DNA of 64,000 nt from DATBVX01 sp963724625 (GCA_963724625.1 CAVRVO010000015.1:62001-126000); one strand, 5' to 3'. Numbered from the stretch's first letter, positions 46,529 to 56,818 are shown. A program made the numbers and translations. Notes: a model not told the origin generated them from the letters alone.

Positions 46529-46758
46529 GTACCGTGCTCCATCGCCTTGAGACGACCAATCATGGCTTCGACCCTGGCGCGCACCTGCTCGTTCTTCTGC
46601 AGGAGCGTGGCCCGCTCCGCTGTGAGCGCGTCCTGGCGCTGGCGCAAGGCGCGATTCTCATCCTTCAGCTGGCCGACGGCGCTCACCAGGTCGTCGATGC
46701 GCTTTTCGAGCCGCTTCAGCTCGGAATCGACCGACGTCTTCGAAGCCGCGTCATTCAT
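46525..46758 (-). CDS. ZapB-like coiled-coil protein (TIGR02449 type)
   Basis: A 77-residue protein that is almost one continuous coiled coil: ELKRLEKRIDDLVSAVGQLKDENRALRQRQ and onward. This family sits ahead of zapA in many gammaproteobacteria and is thought to work in cell division like ZapB. Its stop overlaps the zapA start. Confidence 0.85.
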   Translation of the reverse strand: MNDAASKTSVDSELKRLEKRIDDLVSAVGQLKDENRALRQRQDALTAERATLLQKNEQVRARVEAMIGRLKAMEHGT

Positions 46759-46873
46759 GCAGACAAATATAGAACTGTGGGTTCACGCGGGTCAATCGAA
46801 TGACGCGTGCATTCTGTGAACTCGCGCAGCGTGCGAGTGCTACCATTGAACTCCTACCGGAGGATCGCAGTTG

Positions 46874-47431
46874 ATGTTGAGCGTCGGGTTCCCGGAACTC
46901 GAGGATACTCTCGCCGAGACGGGATCGCTCGCTGAGGCCGCCGAGGCACATGGAAGCCTGTGCGGCGCGCTGTGCGCGGAGTCACGCTTCTCGCTCGAAA
47001 GCTGGCTGGACGAGCTGGTCAAGGATCCGGCGCAGGTGAATGCGTGGCGCGGTGTCTTCGAAACCGTGTACAGCGAAACGCGGCAGGCGCTGGGCGGCGA
47101 GGCGATGCAATTCGAGCCGCTCCTGCCCGACGACGACCAGCCCTTGTCCGGTCGCACGCTGGCGCTCGCCTCGTGGTGCCAGGGGTTCCTGTACGGGCTC
47201 GGCACGAGTGGCGTGCATTCCGTCGAGGAGCTGCCCGACGACGTAGGTGAGATCGTGCAGGACCTCACCGAGATCAGTCACGCCAGTTTCAGCACCGACG
47301 AACCCACCGAGACCGACGAGCAAGCCTACGCGGAGCTGGTTGAATTCGTGCGGGTCGGGGTGCAGCTCATCTATGACGAGCTCGAGCCACGGCGCACGGC
47401 CGCAGAGCCCGAAACACCGCGACTGCACTGA
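46874..47431 (+). CDS. ygfB: UPF0149/YgfB-family protein
   Basis: A 185-residue YecA/YgfB-like protein. Features: EAHGSLCGALCAESRFSLESWLDEL and ASWCQGFLYGLG, then EIVQDLTEISHA. I chose the ATG at 46874 over a TTG 1 codon earlier because GGAGGA stands 10 bases upstream. Cytoplasmic; role in regulation has been proposed for relatives. It precedes pepP by 5 bases, the typical ygfB-pepP-ubiH-ubiI order. Confidence 0.92.
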   Translation: MLSVGFPELEDTLAETGSLAEAAEAHGSLCGALCAESRFSLESWLDELVKDPAQVNAWRGVFETVYSETRQALGGEAMQFEPLLPDDDQPLSGRTLALASWCQGFLYGLGTSGVHSVEELPDDVGEIVQDLTEISHASFSTDEPTETDEQAYAELVEFVRVGVQLIYDELEPRRTAAEPETPRLH

Positions 47432-47436
47432 GCCCT

Positions 47437-48744
47437 ATGCAGCGGGACGAATTCGCACGCCGGCGCCGGCAACTGATGCGCATGATGGGCAAGGATGCGA
47501 TCGCCATACTGCCTGCGGCCACCGTGCGTCATCGCAACAGTGACGTCGAATACGCGTACCGTCAGGACAGCGACTTCTTCTATCTCACCGGGTTCCCGGA
47601 GCCTGAAGCCGTTGCGGTGCTCATTCCCGGACGCGCCCAGGCCGAGTATGTGCTGTTCGTGCGCGATCGCGATCCCACACGTGAAGTCTGGGATGGCAGT
47701 CGCGCCGGTCCCGATGGCGCAACGCGCCAGTTCGGCGCCGACGATTCGTTTCCGATCGCCGACGTCGATGAGATTCTCCCGGGCCTGCTCGAGCGCCGCA
47801 GCCGCGTCTACTACGCCATGGGCGTGCATCACGACTTTGATCAGCGGGTGGTGGGATGGGTGAACAGCCTGCGGGCTCAGGTTCGCCAGAGCGCGCAGAC
47901 ACCGCACGAATTCATCGCACTCGACCACCTGTTGCATGATATGAGGCTGTTCAAGAGTCGCGGGGAGCTCGACACGATGCGCCGTGCCGCACAGATCGCC
48001 AGTCGTGCACACGTGCGCGCGATGCGCTTCTGCAAGCCCGGGCTGATGGAATACCAGGTCGAGGCCGAGATCGTGCACGAGTTCCGTCGCAGTCGCGCCG
48101 ATACCTCGTACTTGCCGATCGTGGGGGCCGGACGCAATACCTGCGTCCTGCATTACCGTGCCAATGACTGTGAATTGAAGGACGGAGATCTGCTGCTGAT
48201 CGACGCCGGCTGCGAGTACGACTCCTACGCGTCCGACATCACGCGCACCTTCCCGGTGAACGGCCGTTTCAGTCCGGAACAGCGCGCAATCTACGAGGTG
48301 GTGCTGCACGCGCAGCGCGCGGCACTCGCCAAGATCCGTCCCGGCAATCATTGGAATGAGCCGCACGATGCGGCCGTGCGGGCCATCACCCAGGGGCTGG
48401 TCAAACTCGGTCTTCTGAAGGGCAAAGTCCCCGCGCTGATTCGCAGCGAGGCATATCGCCAGTACTTCATGCATCGCACCGGTCACTGGCTGGGCATGGA
48501 CGTGCACGACGTCGGCGATTACAAGATCGACGGGCAATGGCGCGTCTTCGAGCCGGGCATGGCGATGACCGTTGAGCCCGGGGTCTATGTGCCAGGCGGG
48601 AGCAAGGGGGCGGCCCGACGCTGGTGGAACATCGGGGTGCGCATCGAGGACGACGTCGCCGTAACCCGTGACGGTTGCGAGGTGCTTACCCGGCAGCTCC
48701 CCAAGGATCCTGACGAAATCGAACGACTGATGCAGGCGGCGTAG
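47437..48744 (+). CDS. pepP: Xaa-Pro aminopeptidase
   Basis: PepP removes N-terminal residues that precede proline. Pita-bread metallopeptidase of family M24: metal ligands lie in LLIDAGCEYDSYASDITRTFP, HRTGHWLGMDVHDVG, AMTVEPGVYVPG and GVRIEDDV. Length 435 residues. Part of the ygfB-pepP-ubiH-ubiI operon. Confidence 0.95.
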   Translation: MQRDEFARRRRQLMRMMGKDAIAILPAATVRHRNSDVEYAYRQDSDFFYLTGFPEPEAVAVLIPGRAQAEYVLFVRDRDPTREVWDGSRAGPDGATRQFGADDSFPIADVDEILPGLLERRSRVYYAMGVHHDFDQRVVGWVNSLRAQVRQSAQTPHEFIALDHLLHDMRLFKSRGELDTMRRAAQIASRAHVRAMRFCKPGLMEYQVEAEIVHEFRRSRADTSYLPIVGAGRNTCVLHYRANDCELKDGDLLLIDAGCEYDSYASDITRTFPVNGRFSPEQRAIYEVVLHAQRAALAKIRPGNHWNEPHDAAVRAITQGLVKLGLLKGKVPALIRSEAYRQYFMHRTGHWLGMDVHDVGDYKIDGQWRVFEPGMAMTVEPGVYVPGGSKGAARRWWNIGVRIEDDVAVTRDGCEVLTRQLPKDPDEIERLMQAA

Positions 48745-48877
48745 AAGGCGGGCGCCGCCGCGAGTGCCCGCCGGCGGTAAGATTGCGAACAGAACGCCTC
48801 TCGATGAGGTCCAACGACCGCGGCGTGGGCCGTGCTTCTACGACGAGCTGCGGCGCAGGTTTCCTGCAAATTCTTCA

Positions 48878-50095
48878 ATGAGCGCTGATTCATTCGACAT
48901 CGCGATCGTGGGCGGCGGCATGGTAGGGGCGAGCCTTGCCACTGCCCTGCGCCCGCTCGGCTTGCGCGTGGCTCTGATCGAGTCCGTACCGCTGCAGGCT
49001 GATACACAGCCGAGCTTCGACGATCGCACCACGGCGCTCTCCAACGGTAGCCGGCGGATTCTCGGCAGCATGGGGATATGGGAAGCGCTCGAGCGCGATG
49101 CGGCCGCCATCCGGCGCATCCATGTTTCCGACCAGGGACGCTTCGGCTTCGCTCGCATCGACGCTCGTGAGGAAGGCGTTGCGGCGCTCGGCTATGTCGC
49201 AGCCAACCGGAGTATCGGCGCGGTTCTGTGGCGCGAGCTGCAGTCAAGCCCCAACGTGCAGCTGCTGTGTCCGGCGAGCCTCGAACAGATCGAAGTACGT
49301 GCCACTGGAGTGAAGCTGCTCGTCAATGCGCAGGGCGGCACGACCGAGGTGCAGGCGCGTCTGGTGGTCGCAGCCGATGGTGCGCAGTCCGTGGTGCGCA
49401 GGCACGCTGGCATCGAGGTGACCTCGTGGGACTACGGCCAGACCGCGATCATTACCAACATTGCGACACAGCGCTTTCACGACCATGTGGCCTATGAGCG
49501 GTTCACACCCACTGGGCCCCTGGCTGTGCTTCCGTTGGTGGATGGCCGCTGCACCGTCGTGTGGACGCTCGCGCCCGAGCTCGCCGAGACGACCCTGCAG
49601 CTCGGCGATGATGCGTTCATCGCCGCTTTGCAGGAACGCTTCGGGTTCAGGCTTGGCCGCTTCACCCGCGTAGGACGCAGACATGCGTATCCCCTCGCGC
49701 TGACGCGTGCCGACGAACGCATCGGCGAGCGGCTCGTGATCATCGGCAACGCGGCGCAGGGGCTGCACCCGATCGCCGGGCAGGGCTTCAATCTCGGGCT
49801 GCGTGACGTTGCGGCACTGGCCGAGGCGATCGCGGACGCTCGAGAGGATCCAGGCGCTGGCGAAATGTTGGAACGCTACGATGCGTGGCGGCGTGCCGAC
49901 CGTCGCAGTGTCATAGCCTTCACCGACGGGCTGGTGCGCCTGTTCGGTAGCCCCCTTGGGCCTATCAAGGCACTTCGTGATGTGGGACTGCTGCTCTTCG
50001 ACGTACTGCCGCCGGCGAAGAGTGCCTTGGCGCTACTGAGCATGGGAGTAGCGGGGCGCCTGCCCAAGCTGTCGCGTGGTATCGCTTTGTCATGA
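48878..50095 (+). CDS. ubiH: Ubiquinone-ring flavin hydroxylase UbiH
   Basis: A 405-residue FAD-dependent monooxygenase of the ubiquinone pathway. The dinucleotide motif IVGGGMVGASLA, the DGAQSVVRRHAG segment, and GNAAQGLHPIAGQGFNLGLRD are all present. The chosen ATG is preceded by 134 bases after pepP. It overlaps the next hydroxylase by 4 bases (ATGA). Confidence 0.9.
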   Translation: MSADSFDIAIVGGGMVGASLATALRPLGLRVALIESVPLQADTQPSFDDRTTALSNGSRRILGSMGIWEALERDAAAIRRIHVSDQGRFGFARIDAREEGVAALGYVAANRSIGAVLWRELQSSPNVQLLCPASLEQIEVRATGVKLLVNAQGGTTEVQARLVVAADGAQSVVRRHAGIEVTSWDYGQTAIITNIATQRFHDHVAYERFTPTGPLAVLPLVDGRCTVVWTLAPELAETTLQLGDDAFIAALQERFGFRLGRFTRVGRRHAYPLALTRADERIGERLVIIGNAAQGLHPIAGQGFNLGLRDVAALAEAIADAREDPGAGEMLERYDAWRRADRRSVIAFTDGLVRLFGSPLGPIKALRDVGLLLFDVLPPAKSALALLSMGVAGRLPKLSRGIALS

Positions 50096-51324
50096 AGGCG
50101 AAGACGAATGTCGTCATTCTGGGCGGCGGTATGGCGGGCGCCTGCCTCGCCAGCCTGCTTGCCAGGCGTGGCGCCGTTGCGGCATCTGCGATCACTTTGA
50201 TCGAAGCGAGATTGCCCGCCCGGCCAGAACCGACAGCAACGGTGGATCTGCGTGTGTCTGCGATCTCGCGCGCCACGCAGCGCATCCTGACAGCTTGCGG
50301 CGCTTGGGAAAGCATTGTCGCCGGCCCGATCTGCGCCTACGAGCGGATGATCGTGTGGGATGAAGCGGGGCAGGTGGGAGAAGCGGGATCGATCGAATTC
50401 GACTGTGCCGAAATCGGGCAACCGAACCTCGGTTACATCGTCGAGAACCGCCGGCTGCAGTGGGCATTGCTCGAGCAGGCGCGGATTGCGGGCGTTCAGA
50501 CCATCCAGGCTCGCGTCTCGGGTCTTTCGAGTGCGGCGGATTCGATAACAGTAGAACTGGAAGGCGGCACGCGCGTCGCGAGCTCGCTCGCGATCGGCGC
50601 GGACGGTGCCGAGTCACCGGCCCGCAAGATGATGCACCTCGGGGTACGCGAAACCGAGAGCCAACAGCGCGCCGTCGTCTGTCACGTTCGTACCGCGGCG
50701 TCGCACCGGAATACGGCGTGGCAGCGGTTCCTGCGTACTGGCCCGATTGCGCTTCTGCCGTTGCACGACGGGCGCTGTTCAATCGTCTGGACCACGACAC
50801 CCGATGAAGCTGTCGGGCTCGTAGCCCAGTCAGAGGAGGAATTCTGCCGCTGCGTCGAAACGGCAGTGGACGGTGTCCTCGGTCGCGTCGAGTCGGTGAG
50901 CGAGCGTGTTCATTTTCCGCTGCGCAGCGTGCACGCGGAGCACTACGTTCTGCCGCGCTTTGCCCTGATCGGCGATGCGGCACATGCGGTCCACCCACTG
51001 GCGGGGCAGGGGGTGAATCTGGGATTCCTCGACTGCGCATCGCTGGCGCAGATCATCGAGGCTGCGCTTGCCGAAGGCGCCGATCCGGGTGAGCTGCGCT
51101 CGCTGCGCAAGTACGAGCGCTGGCGCAAGGGTGAAAACCTACTCATGCTGACCGCTCTCGACGGGCTCAATGGACTGTTCTCCAACGACAACCCCCTGCT
51201 CGGGGCTCTGCGGCGTACGGGCCTGTCCGCGGTGAACCGCGTGGCGCCGGCCAAGGCACTGTTCATGCGACGCGCGCTGGGCCTCGCGGGGGATCTGCCG
51301 CAGATCGCACTCGTGGACAACTGA
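50092..51324 (+). CDS. UbiI/VisC-type ubiquinone flavin hydroxylase
   Basis: A 410-residue paralogue of UbiH. FAD motif ILGGGMAGACLASLLARRG; DGAESPARKMM; GDAAHAVHPLAGQGVNLGFLDCASL. With UbiH and Coq7 it would give three ring hydroxylases for positions of ubiquinone. I am sure of the family; which ring carbon it oxidises (UbiI or UbiL type) is not decided from sequence. Confidence 0.88.
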   Translation: MKAKTNVVILGGGMAGACLASLLARRGAVAASAITLIEARLPARPEPTATVDLRVSAISRATQRILTACGAWESIVAGPICAYERMIVWDEAGQVGEAGSIEFDCAEIGQPNLGYIVENRRLQWALLEQARIAGVQTIQARVSGLSSAADSITVELEGGTRVASSLAIGADGAESPARKMMHLGVRETESQQRAVVCHVRTAASHRNTAWQRFLRTGPIALLPLHDGRCSIVWTTTPDEAVGLVAQSEEEFCRCVETAVDGVLGRVESVSERVHFPLRSVHAEHYVLPRFALIGDAAHAVHPLAGQGVNLGFLDCASLAQIIEAALAEGADPGELRSLRKYERWRKGENLLMLTALDGLNGLFSNDNPLLGALRRTGLSAVNRVAPAKALFMRRALGLAGDLPQIALVDN

Positions 51325-51338
51325 GCGGACGATGCAAG

Positions 51339-52471
51339 GTGGGCGCCGACGGCTACAGACGGGCATTGACGGAGCTTCTTGGCGCGCGCCGGCATTGGCG
51401 TCAATGGCCAGCAACCCTGGGACATTCGCGTGCTCGATCAGCGGATGTACCGCCGCGTGCTTGCGGATGGCTCTCTCGGGGCCGGCGAGTCCTACATGGA
51501 TGGCTGGTGGGATTGCGCAGCGACTCGATGAGATGTTGCGGCGCGTATTCAGCGCGAGGCTCGACGACCAGTTGCGGACCTGGCGCGAGGTCGCTGCCGG
51601 ATTGCGTGCGCGGCTCTTCAACCTGCAAGCACGCCATCGTGCTTTTGTGGTTGGCAAGCGTCACTACGATGTCGGAGACGATCTGTACCAGCGCATGCTG
51701 GACCGTCGCATGATCTACAGCTGCGGTTACTGGCGTGCCGCAGAGGATCTCGACGGCGCGCAGGAAGCAAAGCTCGACCTGGTGTGCCGCAAGCTCGGCC
51801 TGACGCGCGGCATGCGCGTGCTCGATATCGGTTGCGGTTGGGGTGGGGCTGCGCAGTTTGCCGCCGAGCACTATGGTGTGGAAGTCACCGGCATCACGGT
51901 GTCGCGGCGTCAGGCGGACGCCGCGATCGAGCGCTGTCGCGGGTTGCCGGTGCAAATCGTGCTTCAGGACTATCGTGACGTTTCGGCCAGCGCTGCGGGG
52001 CGATTCGACCGGATCTTCTCGCTTGGCATGTTCGAGCACGTCGGCGTGCGCAACTACCGGACCTACCTCTCGACTGTGCGTCGCCTGCTCGAGCCCAACG
52101 GCCTGTTCCTGCTGCACACGATCGGTGCAAACGTTTCCGTCGAGGTTAATGATTCCTGGGTCGAGCGCTATATCTTCCCAAATTCGATGTTGCCCTCGAT
52201 GGCTCAGATTGCACACGGCGCTGAGGGACTGTGGCTGATCGAGGACTGGCACAGTTTCGGCCCCGACTACGACCGTACTCTCATGGCCTGGTACGACAAC
52301 TTCGAGCGGCACTGGGACGAGATTGCACCGCAGTACAGCGAGCGCTTCCGACGCATGTGGCGCTTCTATCTGCTCGGCTTTGCAGCCGCCTTCCGCGCGC
52401 GGCGCAATCAGCTCTGGCAGATCGTGCTTTCGCCCTCGGGCGTGCCCGGAGGCTATCGCGAGGTGCGCTGA
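51339..52471 (+). CDS. cfa: Cyclopropane-fatty-acyl-phospholipid synthase, with two frame breaks
   Basis: Cfa adds a methylene from SAM to unsaturated phospholipid chains. The central and C-terminal part (VLDIGCGWGGAAQFAAEHYGVEV, YRTYLSTVRRLLEPNGLFLLH) is intact. The N-terminal part is spread over three frames: RRALTELL, then ARAGIGVNGQQPWDIRVLDQRM and GESYMDGWWDC, then RLDEMLRRVFSARL. One extra base near 51379-51383 and one near 51516-51521 account for both breaks. Corrected length about 376 residues. Start (GTG) tentative. Confidence 0.85.
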
Positions 52472-54154
52472 TGGAGCCGTTCATCCAGAGCTCGCCGCGC
52501 CTCGGTAACCAATACCGCGACGACACGCTGCTGGGTTCGCTGCTCAGGCGCCGCCTGCCGGCTGATGTCCTCACCGCCATCGAGCCGGAGCTCGACCGCA
52601 CCGGTGACCTCGCCGGCGATGAGCTGTATGCCATGCAGCTCGCCGATCGTCTCAATGAGCCGCGGCTGACGCACTGGGACGCGTGGGGCAACCGCATCGA
52701 TCAGATCGAGCTCACGCCATTGTGGCGAACGGGCTGAGGCGGTGTCGGTCGAACTCGGGCTCACGGCGATTCCATACGAGCGGCGTCATGGGCGCTTCTC
52801 GCGCGTGCATCAGTTTGCACTCGTGTACCTGTTTCACCCCTCGACGGATGTGTATACCTGCCCGCTCGCGATGACGGACGGCGCCGCTCGTACTCTGCTC
52901 GAGTCGGGAAATGACGAACTTGTGGCGCGCGCCGTGCCACATCTCACCAGCAGAGACCCGGCGACGTTCTGGACCAGCGGTCAGTGGATGACCGAATCGA
53001 CCGGTGGCTCCGACGTCGGTGCCTCGCTCACTACGGCGGCGCGCGATGCCGCTGGTCAGTGGCGACTCAATGGTCGCAAGTGGTTCACCTCCGCAGCGAC
53101 CTCGCAGATGGCGCTGACCCTCGCGCGACCGGCGGGCAACGGATCCGGAGGCAGCGGACTGGCTCTGTTCTATGTCGAGACGCGCGATGCGTCCGGACGG
53201 CTGCAGGGCATTCGTATCGAACGGCTCAAGGACAAGCTCGGCACGCGCAAGGTGCCGACTGCGGAATTGACCTTGCAAGGGACGCCGGCGGTGCTGGTTG
53301 CGGGCACCGCACACGGTACGCGTCACATCGAGCCCATGCTCAGGATCACCCGCGCCTGGAACAGTGTTTGCGCCTGCGCGTTCATGCGCCGCAGCCTGGC
53401 GCTTGCCGGGGACTACGCGCTGCGGCGTAGCGCATTCGGTGCCCGCCTGATCGATTTGCCCCTGCATGCTGACACACTGGCGGGCATGCAAGCCGAGCTT
53501 GCCGCGGCTCTGCAGCTCACCTTCGAACTCGTCGAGCTGCTGGGGGCCGATGAATCGCGTGAGCTCGATGATGATGGGCAACTCCTGTTGCGGCTGCTCC
53601 TGCCAGTTACCAAGCTGGTCACCGGCAAGCAGGTGGTCGCCTGCGTCAGCGAAGCGTTGGAGTCTTTCGGGGGAGCCGGCTACGTCGAAGACACCGGGCT
53701 CCCGGTTCTATTGCGCGACAGCCAGGTCTTACCGATCTGGGAAGGCACGACGAATGTCCTGTCACTGGATGCATTGCTGCGGACCGACCTGCCGCACGGA
53801 TTGCGAGCCTTCAGTGCGCGTCTCGGGCGCGCACTCGCCGGAACGCGGGACCCGCGCCTGGAGGATCCGGCACTGGTGGCGCGCCATCTCCTGGATCGTG
53901 CCGTACGCTGGGCTTCCCTCGGTCGTGATCGCGAGTCTACGCAAGCTGAGGCGCGTCGTTTCGCACTGGTGCTGGGTCGAAGCCTGCAGCTCGCGCTGCT
54001 CATAGAGCAGGCGCAGTGGTCATGGGAGAGGGAGAAAGACGAGGCGGGAATTGCGCTTGCGCGGCGCTTCAGCTCAGTGCCATTACCCGCGATCGATTCC
54101 ACACCGCTGGCGGAGTCGCGCGCGGCACTTAAGGGCCTGATGCCCGGTCAATAG
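52471..54154 (+). CDS. AidB-like acyl-CoA dehydrogenase, with one frameshift
   Basis: A FAD-dependent dehydrogenase of the AidB group, about 560 residues after correction. The first 88 codons, MEPFIQSSPRLGNQYRDD to LTPLWRTG, hit a TGA at 52735-52737. Removing the T at 52735 continues as EAVSVELGLTAIPYERR and the FAD-binding FWTSGQWMTESTGGSDVG. Later features are LTLQGTPA, LESFGGAGYVEDTGLPVLLRDSQVLPIWEGTTNVLSLD. The ATG overlaps the cfa stop by one base. Substrate unknown; E. coli AidB binds DNA and responds to alkylation. Confidence 0.82.
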
Positions 54155-54369
54155 ATCCGGAACAGGTGAAAGTCGCCGGAATGGTTGTCGCGGAAGTCGG
54201 TGAGCACACGCCGCTCACGGCTCCCGAACAGTCCGGAACTGGTGAGCAACGCGTCCACTTCGAAGGGCGACAACATGCGTTCCGTCTCGCGGAAACGCAC
54301 GCTCGCAGACGAAGCAGGGCGCTGCTTTTCACCTGCCAGATTCTGTAAAGCCAGATTCGGGTTGCGCAT
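54148..54369 (-). CDS. Small hypothetical protein (73 residues)
   Basis: A 73-residue ORF with GAAGG about 7 bases before its ATG. It has no signal peptide or membrane segment and no family I know; composition is mixed and hydrophilic. Its 3' end overlaps the acyl-CoA dehydrogenase end on the other strand by 7 bases. Confidence 0.45.
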   Translation of the reverse strand: MRNPNLALQNLAGEKQRPASSASVRFRETERMLSPFEVDALLTSSGLFGSRERRVLTDFRDNHSGDFHLFRIY

Positions 54370-54528
54370 ACGGTACCTTCAATAAGTCCCGGACACGCTA
54401 ACGCTGCGGCAGTTGAGGAACGTTGTTGGACGGCAAGGTTCGGGCGTGAAATTGTCGAATTGCGAGCTGTCTCTCATCGCCGACAGGAACTTGCTGCGAC
54501 GCGAAAATCGATAGGAGTCCTGGGCGGC

Positions 54529-54637
54529 CGTCGGGTGACATCTGCCGACAGCGCCGGATCACGCTCCCTTTTGTAGTGCCTTAACAGCCAAACCCGCAAA
54601 CACTGAAGCCGGCGCTGCCGGCAGATGTCACCCGACG
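54529..54637. repeat. 109-bp element with 29-bp inverted repeats (MITE-like)
   Basis: The arm 54529-54557 (CGTCGGGTGACATCTGCCGA onward) is the reverse complement of 54609-54637 with one G-U mismatch in 29. It sits between the small ORF at 54148 and phhB, in a gap of 284 bases. It may be a miniature element or, as it lies just after phhB, a terminator. No target duplication seen. Confidence 0.6.
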
Positions 54638-54653
54638 TCCACCCGCTCCTGCG

Positions 54654-54989
54654 TCAGTGAGCGAGACGATCGATCTTCGCGGCGCAGATGAAGTCGTTTT
54701 CGGACAGGCCCTGGATCGCGTGCGTCGTGAAACGCACGTTGCACTGGTTGTAGCCGACTTCCAGGTCCGGATGATGGTCCTCGACATTGGCGATGTGAGC
54801 TAGCGCGTTGACGAAACTCATGGTGCGGAAGAAATCTTTGAAGCGAAATTCACGCCGGATCTGGCGCGCATCGTCGGAAAGCCTCCACGCGGAATCGAGC
54901 TTGGCTAGATATTTGCGGGCTTCGGCCTGCGTCAAGGCTGGAACACCACCCTCACACGGCACGCATTTGCGATCGACCAGCTCGGTCAT
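54654..54989 (-). CDS. phhB: Pterin-4a-carbinolamine dehydratase
   Basis: A 111-residue enzyme that recycles 4a-hydroxytetrahydropterin. The catalytic region EDHHPDLEVGYNQCNVRFTTHAI is present. The ATG overlaps the ispG stop by 4 bases; an open frame extends upstream inside ispG but is not the start. No aromatic amino-acid hydroxylase is in the window, so it may serve molybdopterin or another pterin. Confidence 0.92.
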   Translation of the reverse strand: MTELVDRKCVPCEGGVPALTQAEARKYLAKLDSAWRLSDDARQIRREFRFKDFFRTMSFVNALAHIANVEDHHPDLEVGYNQCNVRFTTHAIQGLSENDFICAAKIDRLAH

Positions 54990-56212
54990 GACGAGGGCTC
55001 CTGTGGATACTTGCGCTGCACGTATTCTTCCACGAGCTGCTGAAAATCCTCGGCAATGCGCTCCCCTTTGAGCGTCACGGTCTTCTCGCCATCGACATAG
55101 ACCGGTGCGACCGGGCGCTCGCCGGTGCCGGGCAAACTGATGCCAATGCTCGCGTGCTTGCTCTCGCCGGGGCCATTCACCACGCAACCCATCACGGCGA
55201 CCGTCATGTCTTCCACGCCAGCATGGTGTTTGCGCCATTCCGGCATGCGCTGACGGATGTGACCCTGGATCTTCTGTGCCAGTTCCTGGAAATACGTGCT
55301 GGTAGTGCGCCCGCAGCCGGGACACGCCACGACCATCGGCATGAACGAACGCAGCCCCATCGTCTGCAGGATCTCCTGCGCCACGATGACTTCGTTGGTG
55401 CGATCGCCGCCCGGCTCCGGAGTGAGCGAGACGCGAATCGTGTCTCCAATCCCCTCCTGCAGCAGTACGCCCATCGCCGCGGTTGATGCGACGATGCCTT
55501 TGGACCCCATGCCTGCTTCCGTGAGTCCCAGATGTAGCGGGTAGTCGCAGCGCGTGGCGAGATTGCGATACACGGCGATGAGATCCTGTACGCCGCTGAC
55601 CTTGGCGCTGATGATGATGCGGTCGTGCCTGAGGCCGAGTTCCTCGGCGCGGCGCGCGCTTTGCAGCCCCGACACCACGATGGCCTCACGCATTACGTCG
55701 ACGGCATCGAGCGGTTCCGCGCGCTGCGAATTCTCGTCCATCAGGCGCGTCAACAGATCCTGATCGAGACTCCCCCAGTTCACCCCGATGCGCACCGGCT
55801 TCTCATAGCGGCATGCGACTTCGATCATTTCGGCGAATTGGGGGTCGCGCTTGCTGCCGCGTCCGACATTACCGGGATTGATGCGGTACTTGTGCAGCGC
55901 CTCGGCACAGGCCGGGTGCTCCTTGAGCAACTTGTGACCGTTGAAATGAAAGTCGCCGATGAGCGGCACGCTCACGCCAGCCTGATCGAGTCGTTCCCGG
56001 ATCACTGGGACTTGCGCTGCGGCCTCAGCCGTATTGACTGTGATGCGTACCAGCTCGGAACCGGCGAGCGCGAGCGATTTCACCTGTCGCGCGGTTCCCT
56101 CCGCATCGGCGGTGTCGGTATTGGTCATCGACTGCACGATGATCGGCGCACCGCCGCCGATCTGAACTCGGCCAACCAGGACGGCGATGGAGTGGCGGCG
56201 AATGATGGGCAT
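54986..56212 (-). CDS. ispG: HMBPP synthase (flavodoxin-dependent)
   Basis: IspG (GcpE) is a 4Fe-4S enzyme making HMBPP in the MEP isoprenoid pathway. The protein starts MPIIRRHSIAVLVGRVQIGGGAPI-like (quoted in part), and has the cysteine clusters VACPGCGRTTSTY and AVMGCVVNGPGESKHA. Length 408 residues. It precedes phhB in an overlapping pair. Confidence 0.95.
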   Translation of the reverse strand: MPIIRRHSIAVLVGRVQIGGGAPIIVQSMTNTDTADAEGTARQVKSLALAGSELVRITVNTAEAAAQVPVIRERLDQAGVSVPLIGDFHFNGHKLLKEHPACAEALHKYRINPGNVGRGSKRDPQFAEMIEVACRYEKPVRIGVNWGSLDQDLLTRLMDENSQRAEPLDAVDVMREAIVVSGLQSARRAEELGLRHDRIIISAKVSGVQDLIAVYRNLATRCDYPLHLGLTEAGMGSKGIVASTAAMGVLLQEGIGDTIRVSLTPEPGGDRTNEVIVAQEILQTMGLRSFMPMVVACPGCGRTTSTYFQELAQKIQGHIRQRMPEWRKHHAGVEDMTVAVMGCVVNGPGESKHASIGISLPGTGERPVAPVYVDGEKTVTLKGERIAEDFQQLVEEYVQRKYPQEPSS

Positions 56213-56310
56213 CGGCTGGCGTTCTCAGGAGGAGGCGCGAAGTTTAGGGCAACTCTGCACAGGTTTCATGGAGCGCGTCAGCCGCGGCCCGTTGGCGGCC
56301 GAACGCGTGT

Positions 56311-56781
56311 TCAGTGTGGGGCTGCCGCGATCCGCGTCGTCTGCCAGTTGATGAGCTGCCAGTGCCCCGCACGCCAGGTGTAGACGTCGGTGTATCGCAG
56401 CTCGAGCGTCATGGGCTGGCCGCCTAGGCTGCCCTGCACGGTGACGTAGCCCGTACCGACGGCTACCTCTCCGTAAAGGCGCGCCTGGAACTCGTGCACG
56501 TCGATCGACTCGTAACGAATCCGCCCGGTACGAACTGTTTCAAGGAATTGCTGCTTGTTTTCAACCTGGCCATTGGAGTGGCAGTAGAGCAGCTCGTCCG
56601 CCAACAGCGGGTCGAGGGCCGCCAGATTCTGCGCGGTCAATGCCGTGAAACGTTGTCGTTCCGCCTGTTGCACCTGCTCGATGCTGCTGTTTCCGACGCG
56701 CGCGACGCCGGAAGACGCGCACGCCGCCAGCAACGGTAAGGCCCACAACGCGACGGTAGCGAGTGTTGGACGTCTCTTCAT
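56311..56781 (-). CDS. NTF2-like (DUF4440) lipoprotein
   Basis: A 156-residue lipoprotein: signal peptide with lipobox LLAACASS (Cys21). The mature part is NTF2-like, with ERQRFTALTAQNLAALDPLLADELLYCHSNG and DVYTWRAGHWQLINWQTTRI, as in SnoaL/DUF4440 folds. The ATG at 56781 gives a proper signal peptide. Function unknown. Confidence 0.8.
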   Translation of the reverse strand: MKRRPTLATVALWALPLLAACASSGVARVGNSSIEQVQQAERQRFTALTAQNLAALDPLLADELLYCHSNGQVENKQQFLETVRTGRIRYESIDVHEFQARLYGEVAVGTGYVTVQGSLGGQPMTLELRYTDVYTWRAGHWQLINWQTTRIAAAPH

Positions 56782-56818
56782 GGCGGCAAAGCCTCTCTCA
56801 GGCGACGACCCGCAGGAC

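Noticed and set aside
47371..48537. A 388-codon minus-strand ORF opposite pepP
   Set aside because: Shadow of pepP, which has all catalytic residues.
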